Assembly (NCBI RefSeq): GCF_000830505.1
Contig: NZ_JXOK01000006.1
Span: forward strand, 123,819 to 187,818
Source: Vibrio mytili
GTDB taxonomy: Bacteria > Pseudomonadota > Gammaproteobacteria > Enterobacterales > Vibrionaceae
Direction of reading: 5' to 3'
Length of the DNA: 64,000 nt
Both the position numbers and the translations under genes were made by a program. Below the pieces are notes generated by a model. It was not told the DNA's origin, searched no databases, and saw only the letters and a list, made by a program, of their open reading frames with translations. Of this stretch, positions 42,092-50,466 are shown one piece after another (the first letter of the stretch is position 1; each line of letters begins with the position of its first letter).

Positions 42092-42988
42092 ATGACCAAC
42101 ATTTGTACCAAGTTTTTACTTGCGAAAAGGTTCACTTTTGATCCAAATAGCAATTCGCTGACTGATCAACAAAGCAGCAGCGAAATTGTACGATTGGGAA
42201 GCAATGAAAGTCGCATTCTCTTGATGTTGGTAGAGCGGCCCAACGAAGTATTAACGCGTAGTGAACTGCATGAATTTGTTTGGAGAGAACAAGGTTTTGA
42301 AGTGGATGACTCAAGCCTAACCCAAGCAATATCAACCCTCCGTAAGATGCTAAAAGATTCAACGAAGTCCCCCGAGTTTGTTAAAACCGTACCGAAGCGC
42401 GGTTATCAACTAATTTGTTCGGTTGAGCGCATCAACCCACTATCCAGTGGTGCTATCGAACAGGAAGAGCAAAAACTGGATGAAGAAACACATTCTGTAT
42501 CAGAACTCGTACTGACAGAGGATTCACCAGTTCAGACAACGACTGATACGCCAAATCTAGAATCCACGCCACAACCGGAACGACAACATAAAGTGAGCAC
42601 AGCTCACACAGCGCATTTTTCAGCTGCGAGCAATAAGTGGCTACCTTATTTTCTGCTGCTGCTGGCGGCATTGCTGCCTGTTAGCGTGTTTTTATTTACT
42701 CACCCCGCCGAGTCTCAGTTTCGTCAAATTGGTAACTACGACAACGTACTGGTGAAAACCCCAATTAACCACCCACAGCTTGATAGCTGGCTACCGTCAA
42801 TCAAACAGTGTGTTGAGAGCTATGTGCGGCACCATAAAAAGGACTCGATGCCCGTCGAAGTGATAGCAACAGGTGGACAAAGAAACCAACTCGTTCTGAA
42901 TTATATCCATGATAGTCAACACTCGTATGAAAATGTGACGCTACGTATTTTCTCAGGACAAAATGATCCCGCCGAGATCTGCCAATAA
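42092..42988 (+). CDS. toxR: Transmembrane transcriptional activator ToxR
   Basis: This is a membrane-anchored regulator of porin and, in pathogens, virulence genes. It is 298 residues. A cytoplasmic OmpR/PhoB-type winged helix (about 10-112, with SLTQAISTLRKMLKDSTKSP) is followed by a variable acidic Pro/Glu/Thr-rich tether (120-180), one membrane helix (183-203) and a periplasmic domain. Cys240 and Cys297 can form the known disulfide. toxS follows after 11 bases with a strong AAGGAGG site. Confidence 0.96.
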   Translation: MTNICTKFLLAKRFTFDPNSNSLTDQQSSSEIVRLGSNESRILLMLVERPNEVLTRSELHEFVWREQGFEVDDSSLTQAISTLRKMLKDSTKSPEFVKTVPKRGYQLICSVERINPLSSGAIEQEEQKLDEETHSVSELVLTEDSPVQTTTDTPNLESTPQPERQHKVSTAHTAHFSAASNKWLPYFLLLLAALLPVSVFLFTHPAESQFRQIGNYDNVLVKTPINHPQLDSWLPSIKQCVESYVRHHKKDSMPVEVIATGGQRNQLVLNYIHDSQHSYENVTLRIFSGQNDPAEICQ

Positions 42989-42999
42989 AGGAGGCCAGA

Positions 43000-43514
43000 A
43001 TGAAGATTAAATTTGCATCTGCGGTTTTGGCCGTATCCACCATTTTTAGTGGCTGGTTGTATTGGGGGAGCGATCTCAAAATAGAGCAAGTTCTCACCAC
43101 AAATGAATGGCAGTCTGCATGGTGACACTGATTACGGATAATTTGCCAAATGATCCTGTCGGACCATTACGTCGTGTGAACGTCGACTCTAACGTCAAAT
43201 ACCTCCCAAACGGTAGTTACCTTCGAGTGTCCAATATTAAGTTGTTTGCCCAAGGCTCAAACGAAGAATCGGTCATCAATATCTCCGAGAAAGGTCACTG
43301 GGAAGTCAGTGACAACTATTTACTGGTGACGCCTTCAGAATTCAAAGATATCTCATCTTCCCAATCAAAAGATTTCTCTGAAAGGCAGTTACGTCTCATT
43401 ACTCAAATTTTTAAGCTTGATGCCGAGCAAAGCCGCCGAATAGACGTAGTGAACGAAAAAACCTTGCTATTAACTAGCTTGAACCACGGTTCTACGGTAC
43501 TGTTTAAAAACTGA
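43000..43514 (+). pseudogene. toxS: ToxS, frame broken by one missing base
   Basis: ToxS is the periplasmic partner that protects and stabilises ToxR. From the ATG at 43000 the sequence reads MKIKFASAVLAVSTIFSGWL with a membrane helix, then hits a stop at 43123 after 41 codons. The rest (MVTLITDNLPNDPVGPLRRV ... LLLTSLNHGSTVLFKN) is intact in the next frame to 43514. Restoring one C at about 43118 (TCTGCATGG to TCTGCCATGG) gives a normal ToxS of about 171 residues. The coding sequence shows no other damage. Confidence 0.88.
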
Positions 43515-43524
43515 TTTTATTTGA

Positions 43525-43552
43525 GATGAAGGAGGCAGATGCCTCCTTCATC
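43525..43552 (+). terminator. toxS-distal hairpin, probable terminator
   Basis: GATGAAGGAGGC / GCCTCCTTCATC is a perfect 12-bp stem with an AGAT loop, 10 bases after toxS. It lacks a T run, so termination may be partial. The stem overlaps a possible upstream ATG (43539) of the next gene. Confidence 0.6.
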
Positions 43553-43565
43553 GTACTTATGGCTC

Positions 43566-44321
43566 ATGGACTGGCTCGATACGTTAACCCTCTTTCTTGG
43601 CTCACTCATTGCAAACACCCTCGCCTCACTGTCTGGTGGCGGTGCTGGTTTATTGCAATTTCCCTTGCTGATATTCCTCGGTTTACCTTTTTCGGTCGCT
43701 TTGGGAACGCATAAAGTCGCTTCCGTTGCCTTAGGTTTGGGCGCAGCGAGCACTCACTTAAGAGCCGGTACGATACAACGCTCCATCGCCTTATATTTGA
43801 TCTTAACTGGTAGTATTGGGGTCGTTATTGGTGCCAATGTCATCGTCCATATTCCAGACGCGATTGCAGAAACCTCACTAGGAATTATGATTCTAGCGCT
43901 TGGGATTTATTCGCGGTTTAAAAAACAGCTAGGGCAACAAGAAGTTAAACGTCATCGTGATCGACTGGGGTGGGCTATTGGGGGCGTGGTGATAATGCTT
44001 ATAGGCATCATTAATGGCTCATTGACAGCAGGGTCTGGCTTACTTGTCACCTTATTTTTGGTTCGATGGTTTGGCTTTGATTACAAAACAGCCGTTGCTT
44101 ACACAATGATTTGCGTCGGTTTATTTTGGAATGGTATTGGTGGAGCCGCAGTCGTTCAAGCTGGTGCTCCTATACACTGGGCTTGGCTGCCCGTGCTACT
44201 AGTCAGCTCTTTTTTGGGCGGCAGCTTGGGGGCCTGGGCAGCAACTCGGTACAGCAACCACGTTATTAAGATCGCATTTGAAATTCTCACTTTTGCCGTT
44301 GGGATAAAGCTGCTTATTTAA
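43566..44321 (+). CDS. TSUP family membrane permease (TauE/SafE, DUF81)
   Basis: This is an inner-membrane protein of about 251 residues with seven or eight hydrophobic segments. It has the TSUP repeat signatures SGGGAGLLQFPLLIFLGLP near the N-terminus and TAGSGLLVTLFLVRWFGFDYK in the second half. The family exports or imports sulfite, sulfoacetate and related anions, and the substrate here is unknown. The frame is also open from an ATG at 43539, but that lies inside the toxS hairpin, so I prefer MDWLDTL at 43566. Neither has a strong ribosome binding site. Confidence 0.8.
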   Translation: MDWLDTLTLFLGSLIANTLASLSGGGAGLLQFPLLIFLGLPFSVALGTHKVASVALGLGAASTHLRAGTIQRSIALYLILTGSIGVVIGANVIVHIPDAIAETSLGIMILALGIYSRFKKQLGQQEVKRHRDRLGWAIGGVVIMLIGIINGSLTAGSGLLVTLFLVRWFGFDYKTAVAYTMICVGLFWNGIGGAAVVQAGAPIHWAWLPVLLVSSFLGGSLGAWAATRYSNHVIKIAFEILTFAVGIKLLI

Positions 44322-44369
44322 CTTATTGCTCATGTAACTTATTGCTCGTATAACCTATAGGAAAGCAAA

Positions 44370-44648
44370 ATGGATAAGGCAATCATCGATATTTACTACT
44401 GCCGTCAATGCAACTGGATGTTGCGCTCTACTTGGCTAGCCCAGGAGCTACTACATACCTTCAGCGAAGAGATTCAAACGGTGAGTTTACACCCGGACAC
44501 TGGCGGTCGCTTTGAAATTCATTGCAACGCTAAGTTGATTTGGGAGCGCAAACAAGATGGCGGTTTCCCAGAAGCGAAAGTGCTAAAACAACGGGTTAGA
44601 GATATTATTGACCCAGAAAGAGATCTCGGCCATTCAGACAAAAAATAA
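44370..44648 (+). CDS. SelT/SelW/SelH-like (Rdx) family protein, Cys form
   Basis: This is a 92-residue thioredoxin-like protein of the Rdx family. The redox motif is YCRQCNW (CxxC near 11-14), where some relatives have selenocysteine in place of the second Cys. The GGRFEIHCNAKLIWERKQDGGFPE segment is the conserved family core. It probably has a thiol-redox role, with partners unknown. It follows the TSUP gene by 48 bases with an AGGAAAG site. Confidence 0.85.
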   Translation: MDKAIIDIYYCRQCNWMLRSTWLAQELLHTFSEEIQTVSLHPDTGGRFEIHCNAKLIWERKQDGGFPEAKVLKQRVRDIIDPERDLGHSDKK

Positions 44649-44664
44649 GGGAGCGCATGCTCCC
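44649..44664. terminator. Hairpin between the SelW-like gene and yfcE
   Basis: GGGAGC / GCTCCC with a short loop between two convergent genes. T runs are weak, so this is a tentative terminator. Confidence 0.4.
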
Positions 44665-44700
44665 CTATATGATATGTCAACCAAGGCTTTGAAGCGGATA

Positions 44701-45246
44701 CTAAATCGTTACCTGAGCCAATACTTCGCCCTCTGGAGTACGCACCGATAAGGCATCTCCTTCCATCACACCATAACTTCTTGGCAAGTCATTACGTGGG
44801 AACGTCATTGAACCAGGATTGAAGACAATTGCATCGTCTTGTCGCTCGGCAACGGGGATATGTGTGTGTCCATGGACAATGATATCCCCACTTTTGAGCG
44901 GTGGCCGCTGCGAACTGTTGTAGAGATGTCCATGAGTAAGAAACATTCGCTTGCCCGATTCTAAAAGAACCCACGCAAAATCCATCATCATTGGAAAATT
45001 TAATAACATCTGGTCGACTTCGCTATCACAGTTTCCGCGTACCGCAATGATTTGCTCACTATACTGGTTAAGTAACTCAGCGACCTGTGACGGATTATAA
45101 CCTTCGGGTACTGGATTCCGTGGGCCGTGATATAAAATATCACCCAGCAGAATCAAGTGCTCTGCCCCCGATGCTAAAAAGAGCTCAATGGTTTCTTGGG
45201 TTGCTGGCAAAGATCCATGCAAATCTGAGGCAAAAAATAGTTTCAC
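44701..45246 (-). CDS. yfcE: Phosphodiesterase YfcE
   Basis: This is a calcineurin-like metallophosphodiesterase of 181 residues, the family length. All metal-binding blocks are present: SDLHGS, GDILYHG, VRGNCDSEVDQ, LTHGH and HGHTHIP. E. coli YfcE hydrolyses artificial phosphodiesters with Mn2+, and its natural substrate is not known. It stands alone on the minus strand. Confidence 0.92.
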   Translation of the reverse strand: MKLFFASDLHGSLPATQETIELFLASGAEHLILLGDILYHGPRNPVPEGYNPSQVAELLNQYSEQIIAVRGNCDSEVDQMLLNFPMMMDFAWVLLESGKRMFLTHGHLYNSSQRPPLKSGDIIVHGHTHIPVAERQDDAIVFNPGSMTFPRNDLPRSYGVMEGDALSVRTPEGEVLAQVTI

Positions 45247-45308
45247 GACATCATCTCCTCATAAACTATGCAGGTATTTTACGATAATTTGCCGCTCACT
45301 CAACCTCA

Positions 45309-45518
45309 TTACTGTTCACGCACGAAATCAATCAGCATGGGAAGTAAATAGAACCAAGCGAAATACCCAGCGCCAACCAAAACGACTGCCCAAAATATTA
45401 TTGAGATAAACTTAGTCTTGGCTAAGTGGTTTAACGGATCTGGTTCACCACACCCCGGGCAGGTATGGGCACGTTTTGATATTTGTTTTTCACATACCGG
45501 ACAAGAAACTAAAGGCAT
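45309..45518 (-). CDS. Small zinc-ribbon membrane protein
   Basis: A 69-residue protein. The N-terminal zinc ribbon has two CxxC pairs (CPVCEKQ and CPGCGEP). One membrane helix follows (about 36-58, FISIIFWAVVLVGAGYFAWFYLL). I chose the ATG at 45518 (MPLVSCPVC), which has a GAGGA site upstream. Function unknown. Such small ribbon-plus-helix proteins are common in gammaproteobacteria. Confidence 0.75.
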   Translation of the reverse strand: MPLVSCPVCEKQISKRAHTCPGCGEPDPLNHLAKTKFISIIFWAVVLVGAGYFAWFYLLPMLIDFVREQ

Positions 45519-45645
45519 GATTAAAATTCCTCGACTATTCATTAGGGCACAAAGAATAAGCATCTATCAAAACATATGCAACATAACTAACAATCCAATA
45601 TATTAACGTTTACTGACTGTCGCTGAGTTGAGAAAGGAATACTAG

Positions 45646-46056
45646 CTACTCGACGTCATCCCTTATCATCCCGTAAATCACAATATTATTGTAACTCACC
45701 ATACCAATAACCTCTCCATCCTCAATGACAGGAGCACGACTAATTCCGAATCGCTCAAACAATCGAGCGCAGTATTTCACGTTCATATTAGGATCAACGC
45801 ACAATGCTGGCTTGGTCATCACTTCATAAATATTAGTACGCTTTGGAGAACGGTTATTCGCCAACACTTTCTTAGCGATATCATTCATTAATACGATCCC
45901 GTATTCGTCGTTTTCATCTCTTTTCTGGACCACCAGCGCTTTGACCTGATATTTTTTCGCCAGAGCAATCCCATCATAAACGGTCATCAATCCATCCACT
46001 ATGACATAAGTGGACGCCATCACATCCCGTACTCTGACTAGTGTTTGACTGTTCAT
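45646..46056 (-). CDS. CBS-domain pair protein
   Basis: This is a 136-residue protein made of two CBS repeats (about 8-62, VRDVMASTYVIVDGLMTVYDGI; and about 75-132, VMTKPALCVDPNMNVKYCA). Paired CBS domains usually bind adenine nucleotides and regulate transporters or enzymes. Its start overlaps the end of the PII-like gene by 4 bp, making it the last gene of the DUF1538 operon. It is a likely regulatory subunit of the DUF1538 membrane pair, by context only. Confidence 0.85.
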   Translation of the reverse strand: MNSQTLVRVRDVMASTYVIVDGLMTVYDGIALAKKYQVKALVVQKRDENDEYGIVLMNDIAKKVLANNRSPKRTNIYEVMTKPALCVDPNMNVKYCARLFERFGISRAPVIEDGEVIGMVSYNNIVIYGMIRDDVE

Positions 46057-46403
46057 AACTCATCCTCAACAACCTTGACCAAGGTCTCAACTTGATGGGC
46101 GACTCCCACCGCATCTTCGATATCAATTTGAATGGCGATGCCTTGTCCTGATTCTTGGTCGAATTCACCCACATCACTGATCGTTTCTAAAATGTGTCTG
46201 GACAAATGTTCTTCTACCACAAACAACAATACGTCTTTCTGCACATCCAACGTTAAGCCAAAAAATGTTCGCTTCTGATTCAAACCCTCTCCACGAGCAT
46301 TATTAATCACCGTCGCGCCAGTTGCGCCAGCCTCACGGGCGGCATCCAGCACTTTGTCGGTTTTGGCATCCTCCACAAAAGCGAGTATTAATTTAAAGCG
46401 CAT
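46053..46403 (-). CDS. PII-like signalling protein
   Basis: This is a 116-residue protein of the PII (GlnB/GlnK) superfamily. The ferredoxin-like beta-alpha-beta repeats are recognisable (KLILAFVEDAKTDKVLDAAREAGATGATVI and, in the second half, GQGIAIQIDIEDAVGV in place of the PII C-loop region). The classical T-loop Tyr51 and its uridylylation context are missing. It therefore belongs to a PII-like branch rather than GlnB/GlnK. Its start overlaps the reconstructed 3' end of the upstream DUF1538 gene by 11 bp. Confidence 0.82.
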   Translation of the reverse strand: MRFKLILAFVEDAKTDKVLDAAREAGATGATVINNARGEGLNQKRTFFGLTLDVQKDVLLFVVEEHLSRHILETISDVGEFDQESGQGIAIQIDIEDAVGVAHQVETLVKVVEDEL

Positions 46404-46496
46404 TTTCTTCGTCCTCCGAGGTGTCTTGGTTCATCCACTGCGTTAATTGTGCGTAACCCATGACCGATATAATCGGAAACAAACTGGCAAAGGCAA

Positions 46497-47183
46497 TTAA
46501 GCCAAAGCATCTATCATGGGGTTCCTACCTGGCACAGTGGATGCCAGCCCTAATCCCAATGCGGTGACAAGGGGCACCGTTACGGTAGATGTCGTCACGC
46601 CGCCTGAATCGTACGCCAATGGGATAATCAGCTTGGGAGCATAAAACGTTTGGATAACCACAACGATGTAACCCGCGATAATGTAGTAATGAATAGGATC
46701 ACCGACGACTATCCGATAACTTCCGAGCGCAATACCAAAGGCAACGCCTAACGCAACCGCAACTCGTAATCCATTCACACGAATGCTGCCACCAGAAACT
46801 TGGTTAGCCTTAATAGCGACGGCGATTAAAGACGGCTCTGCAACCGTCGTGCTAAAGCCAATACAAAAAGCAAAAGCGTACACCCAATAATAGTCAACCC
46901 AGTTCAACTCCTGTCCGATCGACACTTGAAACTCACGTAAAAAGTCAGGATGAGTCAGTTGTATGGCCATGGTTTCGCCAAGAGGAAATAACGCCATATT
47001 GAGACCAAGAAGAAATAGCGATAGACCCAGGATCACATAGACAAAACCAATCACTACTTTTCTGAGGTTGTTAATTGGACGGCGTAATACGACGAGTTGA
47101 AAGCCAAAAATAATGCATACGATAGGAACGACATCACCGATCGTAGAAAGCAGCGTTTCGAAAAAATTGGCGAATGAAATCAT
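46497..47183 (-). CDS. DUF1538 membrane protein, second subunit, 3' end frameshifted
   Basis: A multi-pass inner-membrane protein, 228 residues as read, with the family motif [24 protein letters not shown]. It stops early at 46497. Adding one base to the A run at 46504-46506 (minus strand GCTTTGG to GCTTTTGG) continues the frame as [13 protein letters not shown] to a stop at 46393. This matches the end of its neighbour ([13 protein letters not shown]) and gives about 263 residues. It overlaps the upstream DUF1538 gene by 4 bp (ATGA). DUF1538 pairs have been reported as two-subunit Na+(Li+,K+)/H+ antiporters (UmpAB of Halomonas). Confidence 0.85.
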   Translation of the reverse strand: MISFANFFETLLSTIGDVVPIVCIIFGFQLVVLRRPINNLRKVVIGFVYVILGLSLFLLGLNMALFPLGETMAIQLTHPDFLREFQVSIGQELNWVDYYWVYAFAFCIGFSTTVAEPSLIAVAIKANQVSGGSIRVNGLRVAVALGVAFGIALGSYRIVVGDPIHYYIIAGYIVVVIQTFYAPKLIIPLAYDSGGVTTSTVTVPLVTALGLGLASTVPGRNPMIDALA

Positions 47184-47914
47184 GTCACTAGCATCCCATA
47201 TACCATGACAAACATCATCGGTAATAAAGAGGCAAATGCGATTAATCCAAAACCATCAATCATAGGGCTTCGACCTTTGATTGCTGACGCTAGCCCTACC
47301 CCTAGTGCGGTGACTAATGGAACCGTTATGGTTGAAGTCGTCACGCCACCAGAGTCATAGGCCACGCCAATAATCGACGCTGGTGCAAACCAAGTAAGCA
47401 CCACCACCCCTAAGTAACCTCCGATGATCATGTATTGAATTGGCCATCCTTTCAAAATACGTAATACACCGAGGACGATCGCAATTCCTACAGATAAGGC
47501 AACCGTCATTCTTAGACCCATGCCATATTCTTGTTTGGATTGCTCAGAGTTAACAATCATGCCGCCTTCGGCTGCAACCTGGGCTGCTTTCTCCGCCACA
47601 GCCGTTAACGCTGGCTCAGCAATCGTAGTACCAAACCCTAGACAAAAAGCGAAGAGCAACAACCAAAACACACTGCCCTTTCGCGCAAACGCTTGGGCCA
47701 TGTTTTCGCCAATGGGAAATAGCCCTAACTCCAAGCCAAAGATAAAAAACGTCAACCCCAAAACAACAAAAAACAGACCAAATAAAATAGAAACAAGGTT
47801 TGGCAATGGCTCTTGCAGCACAGCTAATTGAAAAAAAGCAATCACCAAAACAATGGGTAACAGATCACGACCACTACTCAAGAGTGCTCGATACAGAGCC
47901 ACGAATGCATCCAT
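47180..47914 (-). CDS. DUF1538 membrane protein, first subunit
   Basis: A 244-residue inner-membrane protein, paralogous to the next gene. Both share the [19 protein letters not shown] core, [19 protein letters not shown] and [13 protein letters not shown] segments. The start has a near-perfect AGGAGG ribosome binding site. It opens the four-gene operon DUF1538-DUF1538-PII-CBS, with overlaps of 4, 11 and 4 bp. Cation/proton exchange is inferred from the reported UmpAB pair, and the ion is unknown here. Confidence 0.85.
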   Translation of the reverse strand: MDAFVALYRALLSSGRDLLPIVLVIAFFQLAVLQEPLPNLVSILFGLFFVVLGLTFFIFGLELGLFPIGENMAQAFARKGSVFWLLLFAFCLGFGTTIAEPALTAVAEKAAQVAAEGGMIVNSEQSKQEYGMGLRMTVALSVGIAIVLGVLRILKGWPIQYMIIGGYLGVVVLTWFAPASIIGVAYDSGGVTTSTITVPLVTALGVGLASAIKGRSPMIDGFGLIAFASLLPMMFVMVYGMLVT

Positions 47915-48194
47915 ACAGAACCTCCTTAGGTTATTGGTCGATAATCAAGTGGATAAATCACGACTCTTAGCGTGATCCGATTTCGCTTTTTGTCTCACAA
48001 TCAGTCTGGCAGAAAATAATTAGATCGGGAGTGAAGTGGCTATCGTCATGAGTAATAAATAGTTACACTTTTTTCAATATGTGACCTTGGTATGCTAGTG
48101 AATATTCATAGTCTAAAATCAAGCAGAAAGTTAACGCCAATACAAAACATAAAACGACTATAATGTTCTAATATTTTACGTTCGAAGAGGTGTC

Positions 48195-49110
48195 ATGAAG
48201 ATATTACTGACCGGTGGAACAGGATTTATAGGCTCAGAGCTACTCAAACTGCTAACGACCCACCAAGTCGTGCTCCTGACACGCTCCCCCGAGAAAGCCA
48301 AGCAACAATTACAACATGCCGATTTAGGAAATATTGACTATCTTGACACGTTGGACAATCTTGCAGATCTCAACGACATAGACGCCATCATTAACCTCGC
48401 TGGTGAACCCATTGCAGATAAACGATGGACACCTTCACAAAAAGATAAGATTTGTAATAGCCGCTGGAAGATTACAGAAAAAATCGTCGAGCTGATTCAC
48501 GCAAGTACGGAGCCTCCTTCCGTCTTTCTTAGCGGCTCAGCGGTCGGTTATTATGGTGACCAACAAGAGCACCCATTCGATGAATGTCTGCATGTCAACA
48601 ATAATGACTTTGCTCATAAGGTCTGCGAGCGTTGGGAGCACATTGCCAAAAGAGCCGAGTCAGAGCAGACCAGAGTTTGCTTGCTCAGGACAGGCGTTGT
48701 GCTTGGTGCTCAAGGAGGAGCGTTGGCCAAAATGCTACTGCCTTACAAACTAGGATTAGGAGGACCACTCGGAACAGGAAAACAATATATGCCCTGGATT
48801 CATATTCTCGATATGGTCAGAGCAATCATGTATTTACTCGAGACGCCTCACGCACATGGCGCGTTCAATATGTGCGCACCACACCCTGTACCCAACCGTA
48901 TTTTTAGTGCGACGCTTGCTAAAACCTTAAAGAGGCCTCATCTATTTTTCACCCCGAAGTGGTGATGGATATTGTAATGGGAGAATCGGCGTGTTTGCTC
49001 TTCGACAGTATAAGGGCGAAGCTAAAAAACTCACTGAGCTTGACTTTAAGTTTAGCTACTCAAGAATAGAACCCGCACTGAAACACTTGCTTCATGATAG
49101 AAGTTGCTGA
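48195..49110 (+). pseudogene. yfcH: YfcH-like NAD-dependent epimerase, frame broken twice near the 3' end
   Basis: This is an SDR-type protein of the TIGR01777 family (YfcH/SDR39U1), role unknown. The N-terminal NAD motif LLTGGTGFIGSEL and the SGSAVGYYGD active-site region are intact. The frame stops at 48965 after TPKW. Restoring a G at 48961-48962 (TGGTGATGG to TGGGTGATGG) and a second G at about 49004 (TTCGACAG to TTCGGACAG) yields MDIVMGESACLLFGQYKGEAKKL and an ending of EPALKHLLHDRSC, about 305 residues, the family length. Confidence 0.82.
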
Positions 49111-49148
49111 ATGATAAGAGTTATTCTTTCAGCATTTTGTCTACAACT

Positions 49149-49975
49149 ATGAACAAGTCCATTCTCATTACAGGTTGCTCCACGGGTATTGGTTATACCT
49201 GTGCACATGCCCTTCATCAAAAAGGCTTCCATGTCATTGCCTCCTGTCGTAATACCAAAGATGTGCAGCGGCTAGAATCCGAGGGACTAACATGTATACA
49301 GCTTGATCTCAACGATCCAAGCAGTATCAGTCAAGGAGCAAAACAAGCACTTGAACTTGCGCAAGGTAAACTCTATGCACTGTTTAACAATGGCGCCTAT
49401 GGCCAGCTGGAGCATTAGAAGATTTACCAACAGAAGCATTGAAAGCGCAGTTTCAAAGCAACTTTTTTGGTTGGCACCAACTGGTTCAAGAAGTGCTCCC
49501 CCATATGCGCGCTCACGGCGAAGGACGCATCATTCAAAATAGCTCAGTTTTAGGCTTTGCCGCCATGAAATATCGCGGTGCCTACAATGCATCAAAATTC
49601 GCGTTAGAAGGATGGACCGACACATTACGCCTAGAGCTCGCTGATACCAATATTAAAGTGGTACTCATTGAACCAGGGCCAATTGAAACGCAATTTAGAC
49701 ATAACGCATTACGAGCGTTTGAACAATGGATTGACATACAATCGAGCCCGCATCGTGCGGCTTATGAGGCACAAAAACAACGCTTGGAAAAAGACAAATC
49801 AAACAACAAATTTGCTCTGCCAGCACAATCATGTGTCGATCCCGTACTGCACGCTTTGACCAGCAAATCACCGAAGATTCGTTACCGTATTACCACACCA
49901 ACCAAAGTGTTCGCTGTACTAAAACGAATATTACCCACTCGCCTTCTCGATAGCCTATTAAAGCGAGCGGCATAA
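49149..49975 (+). pseudogene. SDR family oxidoreductase, frame broken by one missing base
   Basis: This is a classical short-chain dehydrogenase/reductase. It has the NAD(P) motif TGCSTGIGYTCA, then NNGAYG, where the frame ends early at 49418. The rest (ALEDLPTEALKAQFQSNFFG ... AYNASKFALEGWTDTLRLEL, with the YxxxK catalytic pair) continues in another frame to 49975. One extra C at about 49407 (CAGCTGG to CAGCCTGG) restores GQPGALEDLP and a protein of about 275 residues. Substrate unknown. It lies 38 bases after yfcH. Confidence 0.82.
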
Positions 49976-50209
49976 ACCATCTAAAAAAAGGTTGTCGCAT
50001 TTCAATATCCTTAAAGGTGTTACTGTCATTTTAGCGTAACAATTTGATGAGAATATGAGCAGGTAGGTTAGAAAAACCTCACATGCTCGAATCAATATCT
50101 ATTGAACTGCGGCGACGAAGCGAGCCATTCCGTCGATTATAGTTTGATTAGATTTGGTATCACCACCCATTGTGTTTTGTAGCAATGTTTGTATCTATGC
50201 GAGACAACA

Positions 50210-50275
50210 ATGACATTAAATCAGCTTAACTGGCTTAGTGTGGGTGTAGCGGTGGCTTTGCTCATTATCTTTTGA
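50210..50275 (+). CDS. Possible 21-residue hydrophobic peptide
   Basis: ATG at 50210 opens a 21-codon frame encoding MTLNQLNWLSVGVAVALLII plus one Phe, which could form a single membrane helix. The upstream sequence (GCGAGACAACA) offers only a weak ribosome binding site. It is supported by the isolated terminator downstream, but chance cannot be excluded. Confidence 0.3.
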   Translation: MTLNQLNWLSVGVAVALLIIF

Positions 50276-50368
50276 TACCACACCATATACGACAAAAAAT
50301 AATAAAACGGGTCGTATATAAACTCGCCAAATTTATAGCACCTTCGCTTGCTATTAGGATTACGCTGC

Positions 50369-50390
50369 TTCGGCAGCGTTTTTCCTTTTT
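50369..50390 (+). terminator. UUCG-loop terminator
   Basis: ACGCTGC-TTCG-GCAGCGT followed by TTTT is a textbook rho-independent terminator with the extra-stable UUCG tetraloop. It lies about 400 bases after the SDR gene and 77 before ybbN, so it may serve an unannotated short transcript. Confidence 0.82.
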
Positions 50391-50466
50391 ATGCATCACT
50401 TGATTTTCTCTCAAATCAACTCCATATCTACAGTCAACGACATGACAAACAAGCAAGGATACTCTG

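Larger units (their letters stand above)
49976..50466. other. Intergenic region with a short hydrophobic ORF and a UUCG terminator
   Basis: This 491-bp region contains a 21-codon frame (50210-50275), an inverted repeat TATACGAC / GTCGTATA (about 50286-50320) and a strong tetraloop terminator (50369-50390). The terminator has no annotated gene before it other than the distant SDR gene. A small transcript or tiny membrane peptide is possible. Confidence 0.45.

Noticed and set aside
42132..42671. Minus-strand frames inside toxR
   Set aside because: They have no ribosome binding sites or protein resemblance and mirror toxR codons.
43539..43565. ATG at 43539 as the TSUP start
   Set aside because: It is buried in the toxS hairpin and has no separate ribosome binding site. 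It is kept only as an alternative.
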